Positions 17,564 to 27,749 are shown, numbered from the stretch's first letter. The stretch: DNA of 59,724 nucleotides from an uncultured Schlesneria sp. (GCA_903840265.1 CAIMFH010000090.1:1-59724); one strand, 5' to 3'. Made by a program: numbers and translations. Notes: generated by a model from the sequence alone, not told the origin.

Positions 17564-18283
17564 ATGGATCTCGACATTCTTTTGGAAGATGGACCGCTCA
17601 TCGCGGTGAATAAACCGGCGGGATTGTTGACGCAGGGAGTCCCGCATGGGCATCCCGCGCTCGAAGCCCAGATCAAGCAGTTTCTGAAGCAGAAGTATTC
17701 CAAGCCGGGAAACGTTTATCTGGGAGTGCCGCATCGCCTGGACCGCCCGGTCTCGGGAATCGTGGTGTTTGCTCGGAATTCCAAGGCCGCGGCGAGGCTG
17801 GCCGAACAGTTTCGTGAGCGGACTGTTCGCAAGATTTATCTGGCAGTGACGGAAACAGTCCCTGGTCAACCTACAGGCCGATTGACGGACTGGCTATTGA
17901 AAGATGCGGAGGCGGCTCACGTGACAGTGGTGGCACCGGGGACCGAGGGGGCTCGTGAAGCAATCCTGGACTATCGAGTCCTGGCGACTGCCGCAGGCCG
18001 AGCGTTGGTCGAGGTCCAGCTTCATACCGGTCGCATGCATCAGATCCGGGTCCAATTGGCTTCGCGCGGATGGCACATCGTGGGCGACCTGCAATATGGC
18101 GCCACGTTGGAACCCGAACAGGCTGCGACCTACGATCGGCTGTCGTCGCCAATCGCCCTGCACGCCTATCAACTGTCGCTGGCTCATCCCGTTCGTTACG
18201 ACCCGCTTGAATTACAGGCACCTCTCCCGAAGAATTGGGATCGTTTCGGAACTCTTGTCGAAGGGTTGGCAGTGGCACGATAG
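17564..18283 (+). CDS. RluA-family pseudouridine synthase
   Basis: A 239-residue protein with the RluA catalytic motif HRLDRPVSG (catalytic Asp60), the upstream NKPAGLLTQG and the downstream ARNSKAAARLAEQF and YLAVTE. The motif HTGRMHQIRVQLAS-x-G is also complete. These enzymes convert uridine to pseudouridine in rRNA or tRNA. No S4 domain is present, which fits the shorter RluC/RluA-like members acting on an undetermined site. ATG 17564 is chosen; the frame extends upstream over the end of the previous gene, but that part is not family-like. It lies 47 bp behind the beta-helix gene. Confidence 0.92.
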   Translation: MDLDILLEDGPLIAVNKPAGLLTQGVPHGHPALEAQIKQFLKQKYSKPGNVYLGVPHRLDRPVSGIVVFARNSKAAARLAEQFRERTVRKIYLAVTETVPGQPTGRLTDWLLKDAEAAHVTVVAPGTEGAREAILDYRVLATAAGRALVEVQLHTGRMHQIRVQLASRGWHIVGDLQYGATLEPEQAATYDRLSSPIALHAYQLSLAHPVRYDPLELQAPLPKNWDRFGTLVEGLAVAR

Positions 18284-18431
18284 TTCTGGTTCGCGAATCG
18301 TCGAGAATTCAGACCACTACCCACATTCGGCCAAGCTGTGGTAAACTGTGGTGGCACATTCCAAATCGATCCCGGCACTCGTTCCCGTTCGGAATCGCTT
18401 CAAACATCGGGCCAATCACGAGATTTTCAAC

Positions 18432-19895
18432 ATGTCGATGGATGGTTACTCACCGGAAGAACAACGCAAACGCAAGCTCGCTTCCGACTGCATGAAGAAG
18501 GCGACCGAAGCCATGCAGAAGGGCAGCTTCGACTACGCCAGCCAGATGGCGGCGACCGCCGTGAAGATGGTTCCCGATAACCTGCTGTTCCGACAGACGC
18601 TGCGTGGTTGTCAACGAAAGCTCTACAAGGACAACAAGTCCGGCGCGAGCATGGCGTTTTTGAAGATCAATAGCGTGCGTTCCAAGGTGAAAAAAGCGCG
18701 CACGGCCAAGAACTGGGCCGAGATGGATACCGCTGCCGAAGAGGGGTTGATGATCAACCCTTGGGACGGCCAGTTCAATGCGGACGTGGGCGAAGCGACC
18801 AGAGAACGAGGTTTTCTGGAGGTCTCCCAGTTCGCTTATGAGACCGCGACGGCAGCGGATAGTGCGCCAGAGAATAAGGACTTTCTGATTGGGCTCGCGA
18901 CTGCTTACGAACTGCGTCGCGACTACAGAAAGGCAGTCTCGACCCTCGCGAAAGTCATGAAGCTGGACCCGCTCAATGGTGCGGTCCGCTCAAAAATGAA
19001 TGCCCTGGGTGCCGACGAAGTGATCGACCGGGGGAACTATGATACCGCGAAAAATACGCAGGAAGTCCGCACCGATCAGCCCAAAATGGGCTACGAAGAA
19101 TCGGTGAAGGGCGATGCCAAAACAGGCAGCGGTGACATGCTTGCTCCCGGTGAAGACCGTGCCAATGATCTGCTGCGAGCCATCAAGAAAGATCCTGGCA
19201 ACGTCGGGAACTACATCAAGCTGGCGGATCACTACAAACGCGAAGGGCTGCTGGAGCAATCTGCCAAGACCTTCAAGCAGGCATTTGATGTCAGCGGCGA
19301 CGCCAACATTCGTGAGCAGATGGAAGACGTCGAACTCGAAATGGTTCGCAAGAACGTGACGTTTGCGAAGGAAGCGGCGTCACGAAATCCAGACGATGCC
19401 GATGCCAAGAAGAACTCGTTCGATTTGACAAAGGAACTGCGCGACCAGGAGATTGAAGTTTTCAGTCGGCGCGTCGAGCGTTATCCCGCCGACTTGAAAC
19501 TGAAGCACGAACTGGCGATGCGGTTCATGGCCTCCGCCAAGCATGCTCAAGCCATTCCGCTGCTGCAGCAGGCTTCCAAGGATAGCCGCCTGGAAGCGCA
19601 AGTGCTGGTCAGCCTCGGCAAGTGCTTCCTCGCCCAGAAGCAAAATCAGTTAGCGACGCGTCAGTTCCAGAAGGCGGTCGAGAAGCTGAACTTTAACGAA
19701 CATCCTGATGCCTTTAAGGAGTGTCATTACCTGCTAGGTCGGCTGGCTGAGGCAAGCAAAGACCTGCAGACCGCTGAAAAGCACTACAGTGAAGTCTTGG
19801 CGGTCGATTACAACTACAAGGACGTCGCCGCGCGGCTGGAAGAAATCCAGAAGCAAATGGGCGGGGGAGAGAATATCGATATGGGTGACATGTAG
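18432..19895 (+). CDS. TPR-repeat protein
   Basis: A 487-residue soluble protein built of helix pairs typical of tetratricopeptide repeats (for example FLIGLATAYELRRDYRKAVSTLAKVMKLDPLN, then YIKLADHYKREGLLEQSAKTFKQAF, and QVLVSLGKCFLAQKQNQLATRQFQKAV). No signal peptide is seen. It begins with a short charged segment (MSMDGYSPEEQRKRK) and ends in a Gly/Asp-rich tail. TPR proteins are scaffolds for protein complexes; the partner here is unknown. It stands ~190 bp before rpsT. ATG 18432 is preferred because the upstream extension is not repeat-like. Confidence 0.82.
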   Translation: MSMDGYSPEEQRKRKLASDCMKKATEAMQKGSFDYASQMAATAVKMVPDNLLFRQTLRGCQRKLYKDNKSGASMAFLKINSVRSKVKKARTAKNWAEMDTAAEEGLMINPWDGQFNADVGEATRERGFLEVSQFAYETATAADSAPENKDFLIGLATAYELRRDYRKAVSTLAKVMKLDPLNGAVRSKMNALGADEVIDRGNYDTAKNTQEVRTDQPKMGYEESVKGDAKTGSGDMLAPGEDRANDLLRAIKKDPGNVGNYIKLADHYKREGLLEQSAKTFKQAFDVSGDANIREQMEDVELEMVRKNVTFAKEAASRNPDDADAKKNSFDLTKELRDQEIEVFSRRVERYPADLKLKHELAMRFMASAKHAQAIPLLQQASKDSRLEAQVLVSLGKCFLAQKQNQLATRQFQKAVEKLNFNEHPDAFKECHYLLGRLAEASKDLQTAEKHYSEVLAVDYNYKDVAARLEEIQKQMGGGENIDMGDM

Positions 19896-20084
19896 CTGAT
19901 TGTTCATTATTTGTTTTGCGGTAAGAGGTTATGGCGGAAACTGGTCGTGAAGGTGATGTCGAGTCGTCAACACTGGCGTCACCGCCGACCAGCCGTTATA
20001 CTTCTCGACCCGGCGCTGGAGAGCGGTTTGCGCTGGGTTCGTATTGGACCGCTGAAATCTCGAAATTGCTTTGGTTAATTATCC

Positions 20085-20399
20085 ATGCCGAACACTGACA
20101 GTGCCCGTCGTGCCTTGCGAAAAATGGAACGTCGTCGAGTTCGCAATCGTCATCAGCGCTCGGTGCTGCGTACGACGGTGAAGAAGGTTCGCGCGGCTGC
20201 GGCAGGGGTTCCTGCTGGTGCTAAGACGGTGGAAGATGCCAAGTCAGCCCTGATGCTGGCGATCAAGAAGCTGGACCAATCTGCTGCTAAGCACTTGATT
20301 CACCCAAACAAGGCCGCTCGCGATAAGTCCCGCCTGACCAAGCTGATCAACAAGTTGGCCGCTCCTCCGGCACCAGCCGCCGAAGCACCAGCTAAGTAA
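20085..20399 (+). CDS. rpsT: 30S ribosomal protein S20
   Basis: A 104-residue basic helical protein matching bS20: the start [22 protein letters not shown], the middle VRAAA and the core [32 protein letters not shown]20 binds 16S rRNA early in 30S assembly. The final Ala/Pro-rich tail ([12 protein letters not shown]) is longer than in E. coli. The gene is monocistronic and is followed by a clear intrinsic terminator. Confidence 0.97.
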   Translation: MPNTDSARRALRKMERRRVRNRHQRSVLRTTVKKVRAAAAGVPAGAKTVEDAKSALMLAIKKLDQSAAKHLIHPNKAARDKSRLTKLINKLAAPPAPAAEAPAK

Positions 20400-20416
20400 T
20401 TTGGTATTGAATTCAC

Positions 20417-20446
20417 AAAGGCCAGCAGACATCTGCTGGCCTTTTT
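20417..20446 (+). terminator. Rho-independent terminator of rpsT
   Basis: AAAGGCCAGCAG-ACAT-CTGCTGGCCTTT is a 12-bp perfect stem with a 4-nt loop that runs into TTTTT, 18 bp after the rpsT stop. It also sits between converging genes and could help stop the opposite transcript, though that side has a shorter T run. Confidence 0.95.
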
Positions 20447-20466
20447 CGTAGCTGCTTTCAGCCGTC

Positions 20467-22815
20467 TCACGTCTGAGGTCGCAGGACTCGTTCCAGACCC
20501 GACAGCAATTCTTCGACGTGATCCGCCTCTCGTGCTGGCAAGGCTTCATTGCCGAAGCGGACCTTGTAGAACAGCTCCGAGATTTCCAAAGGACTGCCGC
20601 TGAAGCCGGCGCTCTGCAATCGCGACTGCAATGTCGTGGCTGTCTGGTTGGCGAATTCCTGCTGCGTCTGCGTCTCGGCGCGATGCAAGCTTAATGAGTC
20701 CATCAGTCTGGCGAACCGCTCGTAGAACTCGACCAATCGAGTGCTCTGCTGGTCTGCTTCGACTCTGCTCCAACCCTTCCAGCGAGCGATCCGTCGCCAG
20801 GTTCGATGCACGAGCCATCCTATGCCGGCCAGCACCAGCAGCGTCCCGATTCCTCGCAGGCTGAACCAGCCCAGGGGATGAGTCAACGAACCAAAGAAGG
20901 AAGCCAGGCTTGTTTTGGGTGACTCCCACAACTCTTTGAGCGACTTCACCAGCCCTCGCGCGAACTCTCGAACGGGGCGGTAAATGATTTCTTCTTGCTT
21001 ATCGAGCGAGATGTTGACGACATTTTCGGACCAGATGCCGACCAGCTGGGATCGCATGTCCGTCCAGACGGAGCGATTCCCGGACGCCGCGTCCACAACG
21101 GCTTGTCGTTCGTCGGCCGGCGTGGCGTCCAACGTGACCCAGCCTCGCCTTTCAATCCAGGCTTCACACCAGGCGTGCGCGTGTCGCTTTTGAAGGTGCA
21201 GAGTTTGCGTCGACTCGTCGTAGTTGCCCCCCTTGTATCCACTGATCAGCCGAGTCGGAATATCGACCGCTCGCAGCATCAGGGCCAGGGCAGACGCGAA
21301 ATACTCACAATGACCTTGCTTCCGATTGAACAGAAAATCCTCGATCGGATCGATCTTCTTGTCGTCGACCGACATGTTCAATGTGTACGTGTATTCGCCC
21401 GAATCTCGCAGGAATCTCTCGATCGAGCGTGCTTTGTCGAAGTCGCTTAGACGCGTTCTTCGTCGCTTCTCTTCTCGTCCTACGACCTCTTGTGCGAGCT
21501 TGGCCATCCGCTCCAGTCGAGGCGGCAACTCGCGGTGGCGATCGATATATCCCAGTTGTGCATATCGTTGGCGAAGGACTTCATTAACCGGCTGTGCGGC
21601 GTTCAGCTGACCCCCCGGCGGGGGAAGCTCTGAATAGACCACATAGCGAACGGCCCCATGTTTATTGAAATCGGGGTAGCGATAGATCAGGCCGGTTAAT
21701 GCCTGGTAACTGCCTCGCGGATGCTCTTCCGGATCAACCAATCCCAGCGGGCTTCCCATCGCCAGCAGCACATCCGTGGACATGTCTTCCAGGCGGATCT
21801 CCTGGCGTACCAGAGATTTTCTTTCTGCCGGGATCAATCGAGATCCCTTCTGGATCGAGAGCGGTTCGACTTTCCAACGGGGAGCTTCGTAAATCGACAG
21901 CACGGCACCGCGGAAGAGTGGCTCTGCCAGTCCCAGTCGCTCGGCATAGTCCGCCGCCGAGATTGATGCACGTAGCGGCGTCTTCAGCTTCACCTGCATC
22001 ACCGGGTCCAGGCTCTCTAGAATCGGCCCCATATCACCCAGTCGGATTTCCGCGGCGAACGCCGACTTCGAAACACCGCGCACGCCAGTATCGGTGCTTC
22101 CAAAGGCACTTGATCCGGGTATCCAGACTCGCGGAATCAAAATGAAAAAGAGCGCGCTGACAAACAGGCTCATCGCACAATTGAAGGCGACTCCCGTCAT
22201 AAAAGGGGTGGTGATCCAGGTCACGCCATCTTCAATCTGGACCGAATCCATCGCGATGCTGCTGCCTGACACCAAGGGACCGGTCGAGCTCTCTGTGGTG
22301 AGGGGAGTCGATTTGGGGGCGAACTGTGATGCAGAACGGTGGATCGAAAAAACCGATAGCGTCCACAAGGTGGCGAACACATAGGTGATCGCACCAATGC
22401 CAAACCACACTGTTTCCTGTCCGCTGGCCAGGACCGATGCCACCGCCAGTTGGAGAATTCCTAGTGCGAGCAGTAGCCAGTAACGCCGATTTGTCTTTTG
22501 TTGGACCAGCACAATCCAAGTCAAATAAACCAGCAGGTGAGTCCCCGACAGCAGCCGTCCTTCAATGTTTTCGCTGAAGAACTCGCCTGTCGAACAGACC
22601 AGGGCCACTAGCCCGCAGATGGCGGCTAAGGCGTCGCTCATCCCTCGCGGTTTGACTCGATCCTGGCGAGTTTGCGACTCGGTCCACAGATAGCCGATCA
22701 CAACGGCGGGCAGTGTTCCGTAGGGGATCCAACCCCCTTCAGCAGCCCCCAGTAGACATCCCGTCAACGCAGTGACCGCATACATGCTGCGTTTAAAGAC
22801 GATCTCCAGGTTCAT
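20467..22815 (-). CDS. TgpA-like transglutaminase membrane protein
   Basis: A 782-residue inner-membrane protein. The N-terminal half holds several hydrophobic helices (DUF3488-like region, plus one near ~220). A transglutaminase-like catalytic domain follows, with Cys503 (QGHCEYFASALALMLR), His547 (HAHAWCEAW) and Asp563 (WVTLDATP). After another membrane helix comes a DUF4129-like tail. This order is that of TgpA proteins, usually encoded with a DUF58 protein and a MoxR ATPase. Here DUF58 is directly upstream with a 4-bp gap, but no MoxR gene is adjacent. Family members are thought to modify or cross-link envelope proteins; the substrate is unknown. Confidence 0.93.
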   Translation of the reverse strand: MNLEIVFKRSMYAVTALTGCLLGAAEGGWIPYGTLPAVVIGYLWTESQTRQDRVKPRGMSDALAAICGLVALVCSTGEFFSENIEGRLLSGTHLLVYLTWIVLVQQKTNRRYWLLLALGILQLAVASVLASGQETVWFGIGAITYVFATLWTLSVFSIHRSASQFAPKSTPLTTESSTGPLVSGSSIAMDSVQIEDGVTWITTPFMTGVAFNCAMSLFVSALFFILIPRVWIPGSSAFGSTDTGVRGVSKSAFAAEIRLGDMGPILESLDPVMQVKLKTPLRASISAADYAERLGLAEPLFRGAVLSIYEAPRWKVEPLSIQKGSRLIPAERKSLVRQEIRLEDMSTDVLLAMGSPLGLVDPEEHPRGSYQALTGLIYRYPDFNKHGAVRYVVYSELPPPGGQLNAAQPVNEVLRQRYAQLGYIDRHRELPPRLERMAKLAQEVVGREEKRRRTRLSDFDKARSIERFLRDSGEYTYTLNMSVDDKKIDPIEDFLFNRKQGHCEYFASALALMLRAVDIPTRLISGYKGGNYDESTQTLHLQKRHAHAWCEAWIERRGWVTLDATPADERQAVVDAASGNRSVWTDMRSQLVGIWSENVVNISLDKQEEIIYRPVREFARGLVKSLKELWESPKTSLASFFGSLTHPLGWFSLRGIGTLLVLAGIGWLVHRTWRRIARWKGWSRVEADQQSTRLVEFYERFARLMDSLSLHRAETQTQQEFANQTATTLQSRLQSAGFSGSPLEISELFYKVRFGNEALPAREADHVEELLSGLERVLRPQT

Positions 22816-22819
22816 TCGA

Positions 22820-24253
22820 TCAACCTTCGGAAGCGGTCACCATGCCGTTGGTCGGGGCAAGAGTACCGTGAGGAGTGGTCGGTTGATCGTCGTAAATCAG
22901 AACTTGGTCAAATTCCATCTCGGCCAGCCGCAAGCAGTCCACTCGCGGACTGTGAAGGTCCAGCGGAACGCTGATGGGGCGAGTCGTCATCACAATCACT
23001 TTTGTCGACCCGGAAAGACGCTGAACCAGTTCGTTGACCAGGGGAATCGTTTCTCGCCCCGAACCGGGTTGCAGGATGGCCAGACCGTCCAGCAGAGATT
23101 CCAGACTGGCCGACGTTCCCTGGCCCTGCCAGCGGAACGAGGTCGCGCCCGATGCCGACAAGGTGAGGATGGCATCGCGGCAGGCCCGCCCATGTTCGAC
23201 GATCGCAGTCGCTGCAAAACTTAGTGCTTGCTCGATCAATTCTGGATTTCGGTCCTTGGGCAAATCGGGCTGCCACAGATCCAGGACCACTGCCAGGTTG
23301 AAGTCGCGATTCTGCTGATACTCGCGCAGGATCAACTCGCCGCGTCGAGCAGACGATCGCCAGTGAATGTCGCGTGGGTTGTCGCCTGTGCGAAACTCTC
23401 GCAACCGATGGAACTCGTCGTGAAAAACGCCGGAGTGTGGTTGCGGACGGGCGACCAGTTCCGTGGCTCCCAGCCAGCGACGCCGGAACGCGGAGCTCAG
23501 CCGGCCGATCCGCGGGTAGACGAGGATTTCGGCGGAGTCAGAAAACAGTCGACTTCGCTCGACCAATCCCAGCGGAAACCGAGAGAATGTCAGCAGCGGC
23601 CCCAGTTGAAATCGGCCGCGCCGCATGAGTCGCAGTTGATAATGTCCGGCCTGCGAGGAACGTGGTGCGACACGCGCGAACAGCACTGTCGCGGTCAACT
23701 CTTCGCGAACATGAACGATCGTGTCGCGGACCGACATGATCCAGATAGACATGAGTGGACGCGTGTTCGACAGCGTCAATTCGACAGCAAACAATTCACC
23801 GATCATCGCCCGAGGGGGCGCGGTTCGCATTACTCGAGTTGCTTGCAGCATTCCAAACGTCATCCAGCCGTTGATGATGAACGGCCCCGCCATCAAGGCG
23901 AAGACCAGCAGCAACATGTTCGACTTCGTCAGCATGGCGCCAGTGAACAGGGCAAACATGATCGTCAGGTAGACGATCCCTTCCACGGGAACGACCATGC
24001 GGTGCTTGCCAAACCCGGGCGTGGCGAATGTCCCGCGGATGTGAGACCAGGCGGCGGCAGTTTGGACCAGGCCAATAATGCCAAAGGCCGTAATGACCGA
24101 GCGAACGACGAAATGCCCAAATGCGGTCAGATCCGAGGACCATCTGGGGACGCCCAGGTAAGCCGCCGAGATGGCGAAGGCCACTGCCAATGCCGGAACT
24201 CCGGCGTACCAGCGTTTGGGGTAAGATGGTCTAGCTTCGACCGCGTTTGACAT
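22820..24253 (-). CDS. DUF58 domain protein
   Basis: A 477-residue protein with membrane helices in the first ~140 residues and the DUF58 signature FRTGDNPRDIHWRSSARRGELILREYQQ near the middle, followed by a vWA-like region (LAVVLDLW, KVIVMTTRP). DUF58 proteins work with MoxR ATPases and TgpA-like transglutaminases in envelope biogenesis or stress. It is 4 bp upstream of the TgpA gene on the same strand and surely co-transcribed. The alpha/beta hydrolase lies 69 bp upstream and may be part of the same unit. Confidence 0.92.
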   Translation of the reverse strand: MSNAVEARPSYPKRWYAGVPALAVAFAISAAYLGVPRWSSDLTAFGHFVVRSVITAFGIIGLVQTAAAWSHIRGTFATPGFGKHRMVVPVEGIVYLTIMFALFTGAMLTKSNMLLLVFALMAGPFIINGWMTFGMLQATRVMRTAPPRAMIGELFAVELTLSNTRPLMSIWIMSVRDTIVHVREELTATVLFARVAPRSSQAGHYQLRLMRRGRFQLGPLLTFSRFPLGLVERSRLFSDSAEILVYPRIGRLSSAFRRRWLGATELVARPQPHSGVFHDEFHRLREFRTGDNPRDIHWRSSARRGELILREYQQNRDFNLAVVLDLWQPDLPKDRNPELIEQALSFAATAIVEHGRACRDAILTLSASGATSFRWQGQGTSASLESLLDGLAILQPGSGRETIPLVNELVQRLSGSTKVIVMTTRPISVPLDLHSPRVDCLRLAEMEFDQVLIYDDQPTTPHGTLAPTNGMVTASEG

Positions 24254-24322
24254 CCACGATCCTTCGTCGTCTGGAAGATTCGCTATGAAGGACTGTCATT
24301 GTCAGTGCTGGGGCTGCGGATT

Positions 24323-25168
24323 TCAATTCGCAGGCCAAAGACCAACCTGTTCCAGCCATCCTCGCATGCGATCCATCGATTCTATCCAATCCGATTCATG
24401 AAAGACTTCATGAACGTGTAGTGGCAGCGAGACCAGTTCGGTGGCTGGCGAGCGGGTCTTCGTCAGCCAGGTCGACAAGACATTACCGTCGGTCGTTTCG
24501 TCGGCCATTCCTCGAAATGCCATGATCGGTATCGCGACCTTCTGTGCGTCCCGATGTGCGTGCAGAATGGCCCGTTGCATCGCGAAAAACCAGCTCGCGG
24601 TGACAGTGCGAACAATAAAGGGATCGTTTCGCCGCTCTTCGGCAAAGCGTGGGTCGCGAGTCATGTTGCTCGGATCCAAGCCGTTGCTGAAGCGCGTTCT
24701 GGGAAGAATCCCGACCAGCATTTGTCCCAATAATTTCTTCAGGGGATTAACGCGCAGCTTCAATCCCAACAGGGGTGATGTCAGCACGAGAGCCCCAGCA
24801 TCGACAGCACCCGATTGGACGGCTCGGACGGCGACCAGCCCACCCATGCTGTGTCCAAACAGGACGGTCGATTCCTTTTGCGGGTGAAAATGTTGCCAGA
24901 CAAGCCCGAGATCGGCGGCGTACTCATCGAAGTTCCCGACGTGAGTCCGAGTCCCCGCAGATCGCCCATGCCCCCTGAGATCACAGGTGATCACCCGGCA
25001 TCCGCGGCTGACAAGCCACTCAGAAAAATGCTCGTACCGGCCTCCGTGCTCACCAAGACCGTGGGCGCAAAGAAATGTGGGAGCGGAGGTTACCGTTGCA
25101 GGCCGGTGATCGCGGACGAACAGCCGCAGGCCACCAACTCCTTCAATCTCCGTAGAATCGAGTTGCAT
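24323..25168 (-). CDS. Alpha/beta hydrolase, monoacylglycerol lipase-like
   Basis: A 281-residue serine hydrolase of the S33/monoacylglycerol lipase group. CAHGLGEHGGRYEHF is the family oxyanion/HG segment, GHSMGG carries the nucleophile Ser107, and ITCDLRGHGRSAGTRTHV is the typical beta4 loop. Near the end, RGMADETTDGN supplies the probable acid and the His of LPLHVHEVFHE the base. No signal peptide is seen, so it should be cytoplasmic. Likely substrates are monoacylglycerols or lysophospholipids, which would fit co-expression with envelope genes, but that is inference. Confidence 0.9.
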   Translation of the reverse strand: MQLDSTEIEGVGGLRLFVRDHRPATVTSAPTFLCAHGLGEHGGRYEHFSEWLVSRGCRVITCDLRGHGRSAGTRTHVGNFDEYAADLGLVWQHFHPQKESTVLFGHSMGGLVAVRAVQSGAVDAGALVLTSPLLGLKLRVNPLKKLLGQMLVGILPRTRFSNGLDPSNMTRDPRFAEERRNDPFIVRTVTASWFFAMQRAILHAHRDAQKVAIPIMAFRGMADETTDGNVLSTWLTKTRSPATELVSLPLHVHEVFHESDWIESMDRMRGWLEQVGLWPAN

Positions 25169-25749
25169 CGCGCGGAGATCCCTTCGATTCGTCGCCTTCG
25201 TGGAGCCGGGTGACTGCGGTAAGTGTCTGAGTTGTAAGATACTTGATGTTAGTATGTTATGGCAATTTCGTTGCGGAATGCTCGTCGGGTTGATCCATAG
25301 CTGAGAACAGGGTTAAGGCTTGTTTGGCGAAATGTTGTCATAACGTGCTTATGTGTAAGGTGTTGTGGTGTTTGTTTGCAATAAACTCAAGCCTAGCCTG
25401 ATGAAAGTGAAAGCATTCTCACCAGTTTCGCAGCGGTTTCCATCGTTTAAGGGCGATTCTTTCCAATTCGTGAACGAAGGTTTTCGGCGGCCGCGGGGTT
25501 TCTTTACGACGGATAGATGGCGCTGATCATTTCTTTGGTTTCGAATTCAAGGAACCATTGGTTGGTGGTGTCTGTCTGAACTGGGTGGGGCTAACTGTTC
25601 TGGAGAAGCGTATCTGGTGGGAAGACTGCCATTTGCAACGATCTTTTTGAATGGATAGACTATTGAGAGCCAGTTTCTGCGGCAAATGACGGTGTGTGAT
25701 TCAATAGGCTGAGAAAACAATCGCGGTCACGAACTGCGAGGAGTGCATC
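25169..25749. other. Long leader region before the vWA gene block
   Basis: About 580 bp, more AT-rich than its surroundings, without a convincing gene. It separates the divergent hydrolase and vWA genes, so it should hold promoters for both directions. I see no strong hairpin-terminator or known riboswitch shape. One candidate promoter is listed separately. Confidence 0.6.
25633..25661 (+). promoter_or_regulatory. Candidate sigma70-type promoter of the vWA block
   Basis: TTGCAA at 25633-25638 and TAGACT at 25656-25661 are 17 bp apart, each four of six matches to the consensus -35 and -10. They lie ~90 bp before the TTG start of the first vWA gene. This is sequence resemblance only. Confidence 0.35.
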
Positions 25750-27660
25750 TTGAGCGCCAACCTTCGAGCCGATGAACCCGAAGTCTTCGAGATGGAGATC
25801 GAGAGCAGCAAGCCGAATCGGACGCTGAGTCTGGCGTTCGGTGCGAGCATCGCGTTTCACGTTGTGTTGCTCAGTTCTCTCGCGCTGATCAAGTTTGCGG
25901 ACCGGATCCAGGCGTTCACAACGGTGACGAGTGCCTTAGATACGGTAGAGGATCCCGCGAAGTTCAAGTTTGATTCGACGATCACTGATCAACTCGGTAG
26001 TGACGCCAGCGTCGATTCGTTCTCTTCGTCGCAGGCCGCGGCCAATCAGGTCTCCAAAGATCCGCAGCAGCGGATGGAAGAATCCATCTCGCAGAATCTG
26101 GATATCCAGAGTCCCGCTAGCGAAAGTATGGTTCGGCCTTCCAAGACCGACGTTCTGGCTTCCGTCGCGACCTCCGGTGCAACCGAACACCCAGGTGGGG
26201 TTGAGGGAGCGGTTGATCGGTTGGCTTGGGAAATTGCGAATACCCTGCGCGAGAAGAAGGCCCTGGTGGTCTGGTTGTTCGACGTTTCCCCGTCGTTGTC
26301 CGCTCGCCGCATGGCCATCGCCGATCGCGTGGAGAACGTCTACAGCCAGTTGAATGCGTTGAATGTGACCGCCGACAAGGCGCTGAAGAGTGCCGTCGCC
26401 GTCTATGGCGAGCGAACGAATATCCTCAGCAAAGATCCGATCGACGATCCCACGGATCTGGTGCGTCAAGTTCGCGGTATCAAGTCCGAAGCCTCCGGCA
26501 ACGAAAACACGTTCTCTGCGGTGACACAAGTCGCCAAGCATTTCCAGAAGTATCGCACGGAAATGCACCGCGAAATCATGATCATCATCGTCACGGATGA
26601 AGCGGGTTCGGACGCGCCACAATTCCTGGAGACGGCGATCGCTTCGACCAAGAAGTACGGGATGCGTTGCTACTGCGTCGGCGATGCTGCTCCCTTCGGA
26701 CGTGAGATGGTCGAAGCCCCGTTCACGATGGAAAGTGGCGAAACGGTCATCGGCGTCATGCAACGCGGGCCGGAAACACTCTATCCCGAAGCATTGCGGC
26801 TGGCGTACTGGGGAACGAACGATTACGACCTGCAAAACATGTCATCCGGATTCGGTCCCTATGCGTTGACGCGGCTGTGTGCCGAGACAAACGGTTTGTA
26901 TCTGGTGGCAAACGATTCCCGCGGCAAGACCTTCGATCCGCAGGTGATGCGTAACTACGCGCCAGACTATCGCCCGATTCCGATGATCGAATCCGACTTC
27001 GCCAAGAACAAAGCCAAGAGTACTTTGCGCGATGTCGCTCGGTTGCTGAAAGTTGAAAGCGTTCCGCTGCCTCGCTTGGACTTCCCTGCGGAAAACGACA
27101 CGATTCTGCGACAGGCCATTGCGGATGCCCAACGTCCGGCCGCCGAATTTGAATACAAAATCAACGGTCTGAAGACGCTGCTGGAACCAGGCGAAAAAGA
27201 TCGAGCCAAGATCAAAGAAGCTCGTTTGCGAGCCGGTTATGATCTGGCCATGGGACGCGTCCTGGCGCTGCAAGCTCGTAGCTTTGGCTACAACATGATG
27301 CTGGCCGAAATGAAAAGTAGCCCGCGCAAGTTCGACAAGCCGGGCAACAATCAATGGAAGCTGGTCTCTTCCCGGGATATCAATTCAGGAGCGACCACTA
27401 AGAAACTGGCAGCTCGCGCTGCAGAATATCTGAAACGCGTCGTTGACGAGCATCCGGGTACCCCTTGGCAGATGTTGGCCGAACGCGAATTGGGAACCCC
27501 CATGGGCTGGGACTGGAAAGAATCGAACTACACCCCTGCGACAGGCATGGGTGGGGGCAATCAGAAGCAGGGGCCAAAGTTCATTGAAGTGGAAGATCCC
27601 GTCACCAAAAAGAAGAAGAAGGTGATGGTCAACAATGAACCGCAACGACGTGACATCTAA
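25750..27660 (+). CDS. Membrane-anchored vWA domain protein A
   Basis: A 636-residue protein with one membrane helix (~28-47, SLAFGASIAFHVVLLSSLALI), a low-complexity Ser/Gln stalk, and a vWA domain from ~170. The MIDAS motif is intact: DVSPS with Asp178, and a second acidic loop in IIIVTDEAGSDA. Similar to the second vWA protein downstream in size, order, MIDAS position and the near-C-terminal motif HPGTPW. It ends with a lysine-rich tail. vWA domains bind proteins through a metal ion, so an extracytoplasmic binding role is likely. TTG 25750 is the start, with GAGGAG seven bases upstream. A terminator follows the gene. Confidence 0.87.
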   Translation: MSANLRADEPEVFEMEIESSKPNRTLSLAFGASIAFHVVLLSSLALIKFADRIQAFTTVTSALDTVEDPAKFKFDSTITDQLGSDASVDSFSSSQAAANQVSKDPQQRMEESISQNLDIQSPASESMVRPSKTDVLASVATSGATEHPGGVEGAVDRLAWEIANTLREKKALVVWLFDVSPSLSARRMAIADRVENVYSQLNALNVTADKALKSAVAVYGERTNILSKDPIDDPTDLVRQVRGIKSEASGNENTFSAVTQVAKHFQKYRTEMHREIMIIIVTDEAGSDAPQFLETAIASTKKYGMRCYCVGDAAPFGREMVEAPFTMESGETVIGVMQRGPETLYPEALRLAYWGTNDYDLQNMSSGFGPYALTRLCAETNGLYLVANDSRGKTFDPQVMRNYAPDYRPIPMIESDFAKNKAKSTLRDVARLLKVESVPLPRLDFPAENDTILRQAIADAQRPAAEFEYKINGLKTLLEPGEKDRAKIKEARLRAGYDLAMGRVLALQARSFGYNMMLAEMKSSPRKFDKPGNNQWKLVSSRDINSGATTKKLAARAAEYLKRVVDEHPGTPWQMLAERELGTPMGWDWKESNYTPATGMGGGNQKQGPKFIEVEDPVTKKKKKVMVNNEPQRRDI

Positions 27661-27716
27661 GAACGCCTAGAACGGGCCTTCGGTCTGCCGAAGGTGTTGA
27701 CTGATAAATACGCTGC

Positions 27717-27749
27717 ACCCCTTGCCAGATGATCTTGCAAGGGGTTTTT
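27717..27749 (+). terminator. Rho-independent terminator after vWA A
   Basis: ACCCCTTGC...GCAAGGGGT is a 9-bp perfect stem with an 11-nt loop followed by TTTTT, about 57 bp after the stop codon. It implies that vWA A is at least partly transcribed apart from the second vWA gene. Confidence 0.88.

Noticed and set aside
23228-24250. 340-residue frame opposite the DUF58 gene
   Set aside because: It mirrors the DUF58 coding strand exactly and has a biased composition without domain motifs.
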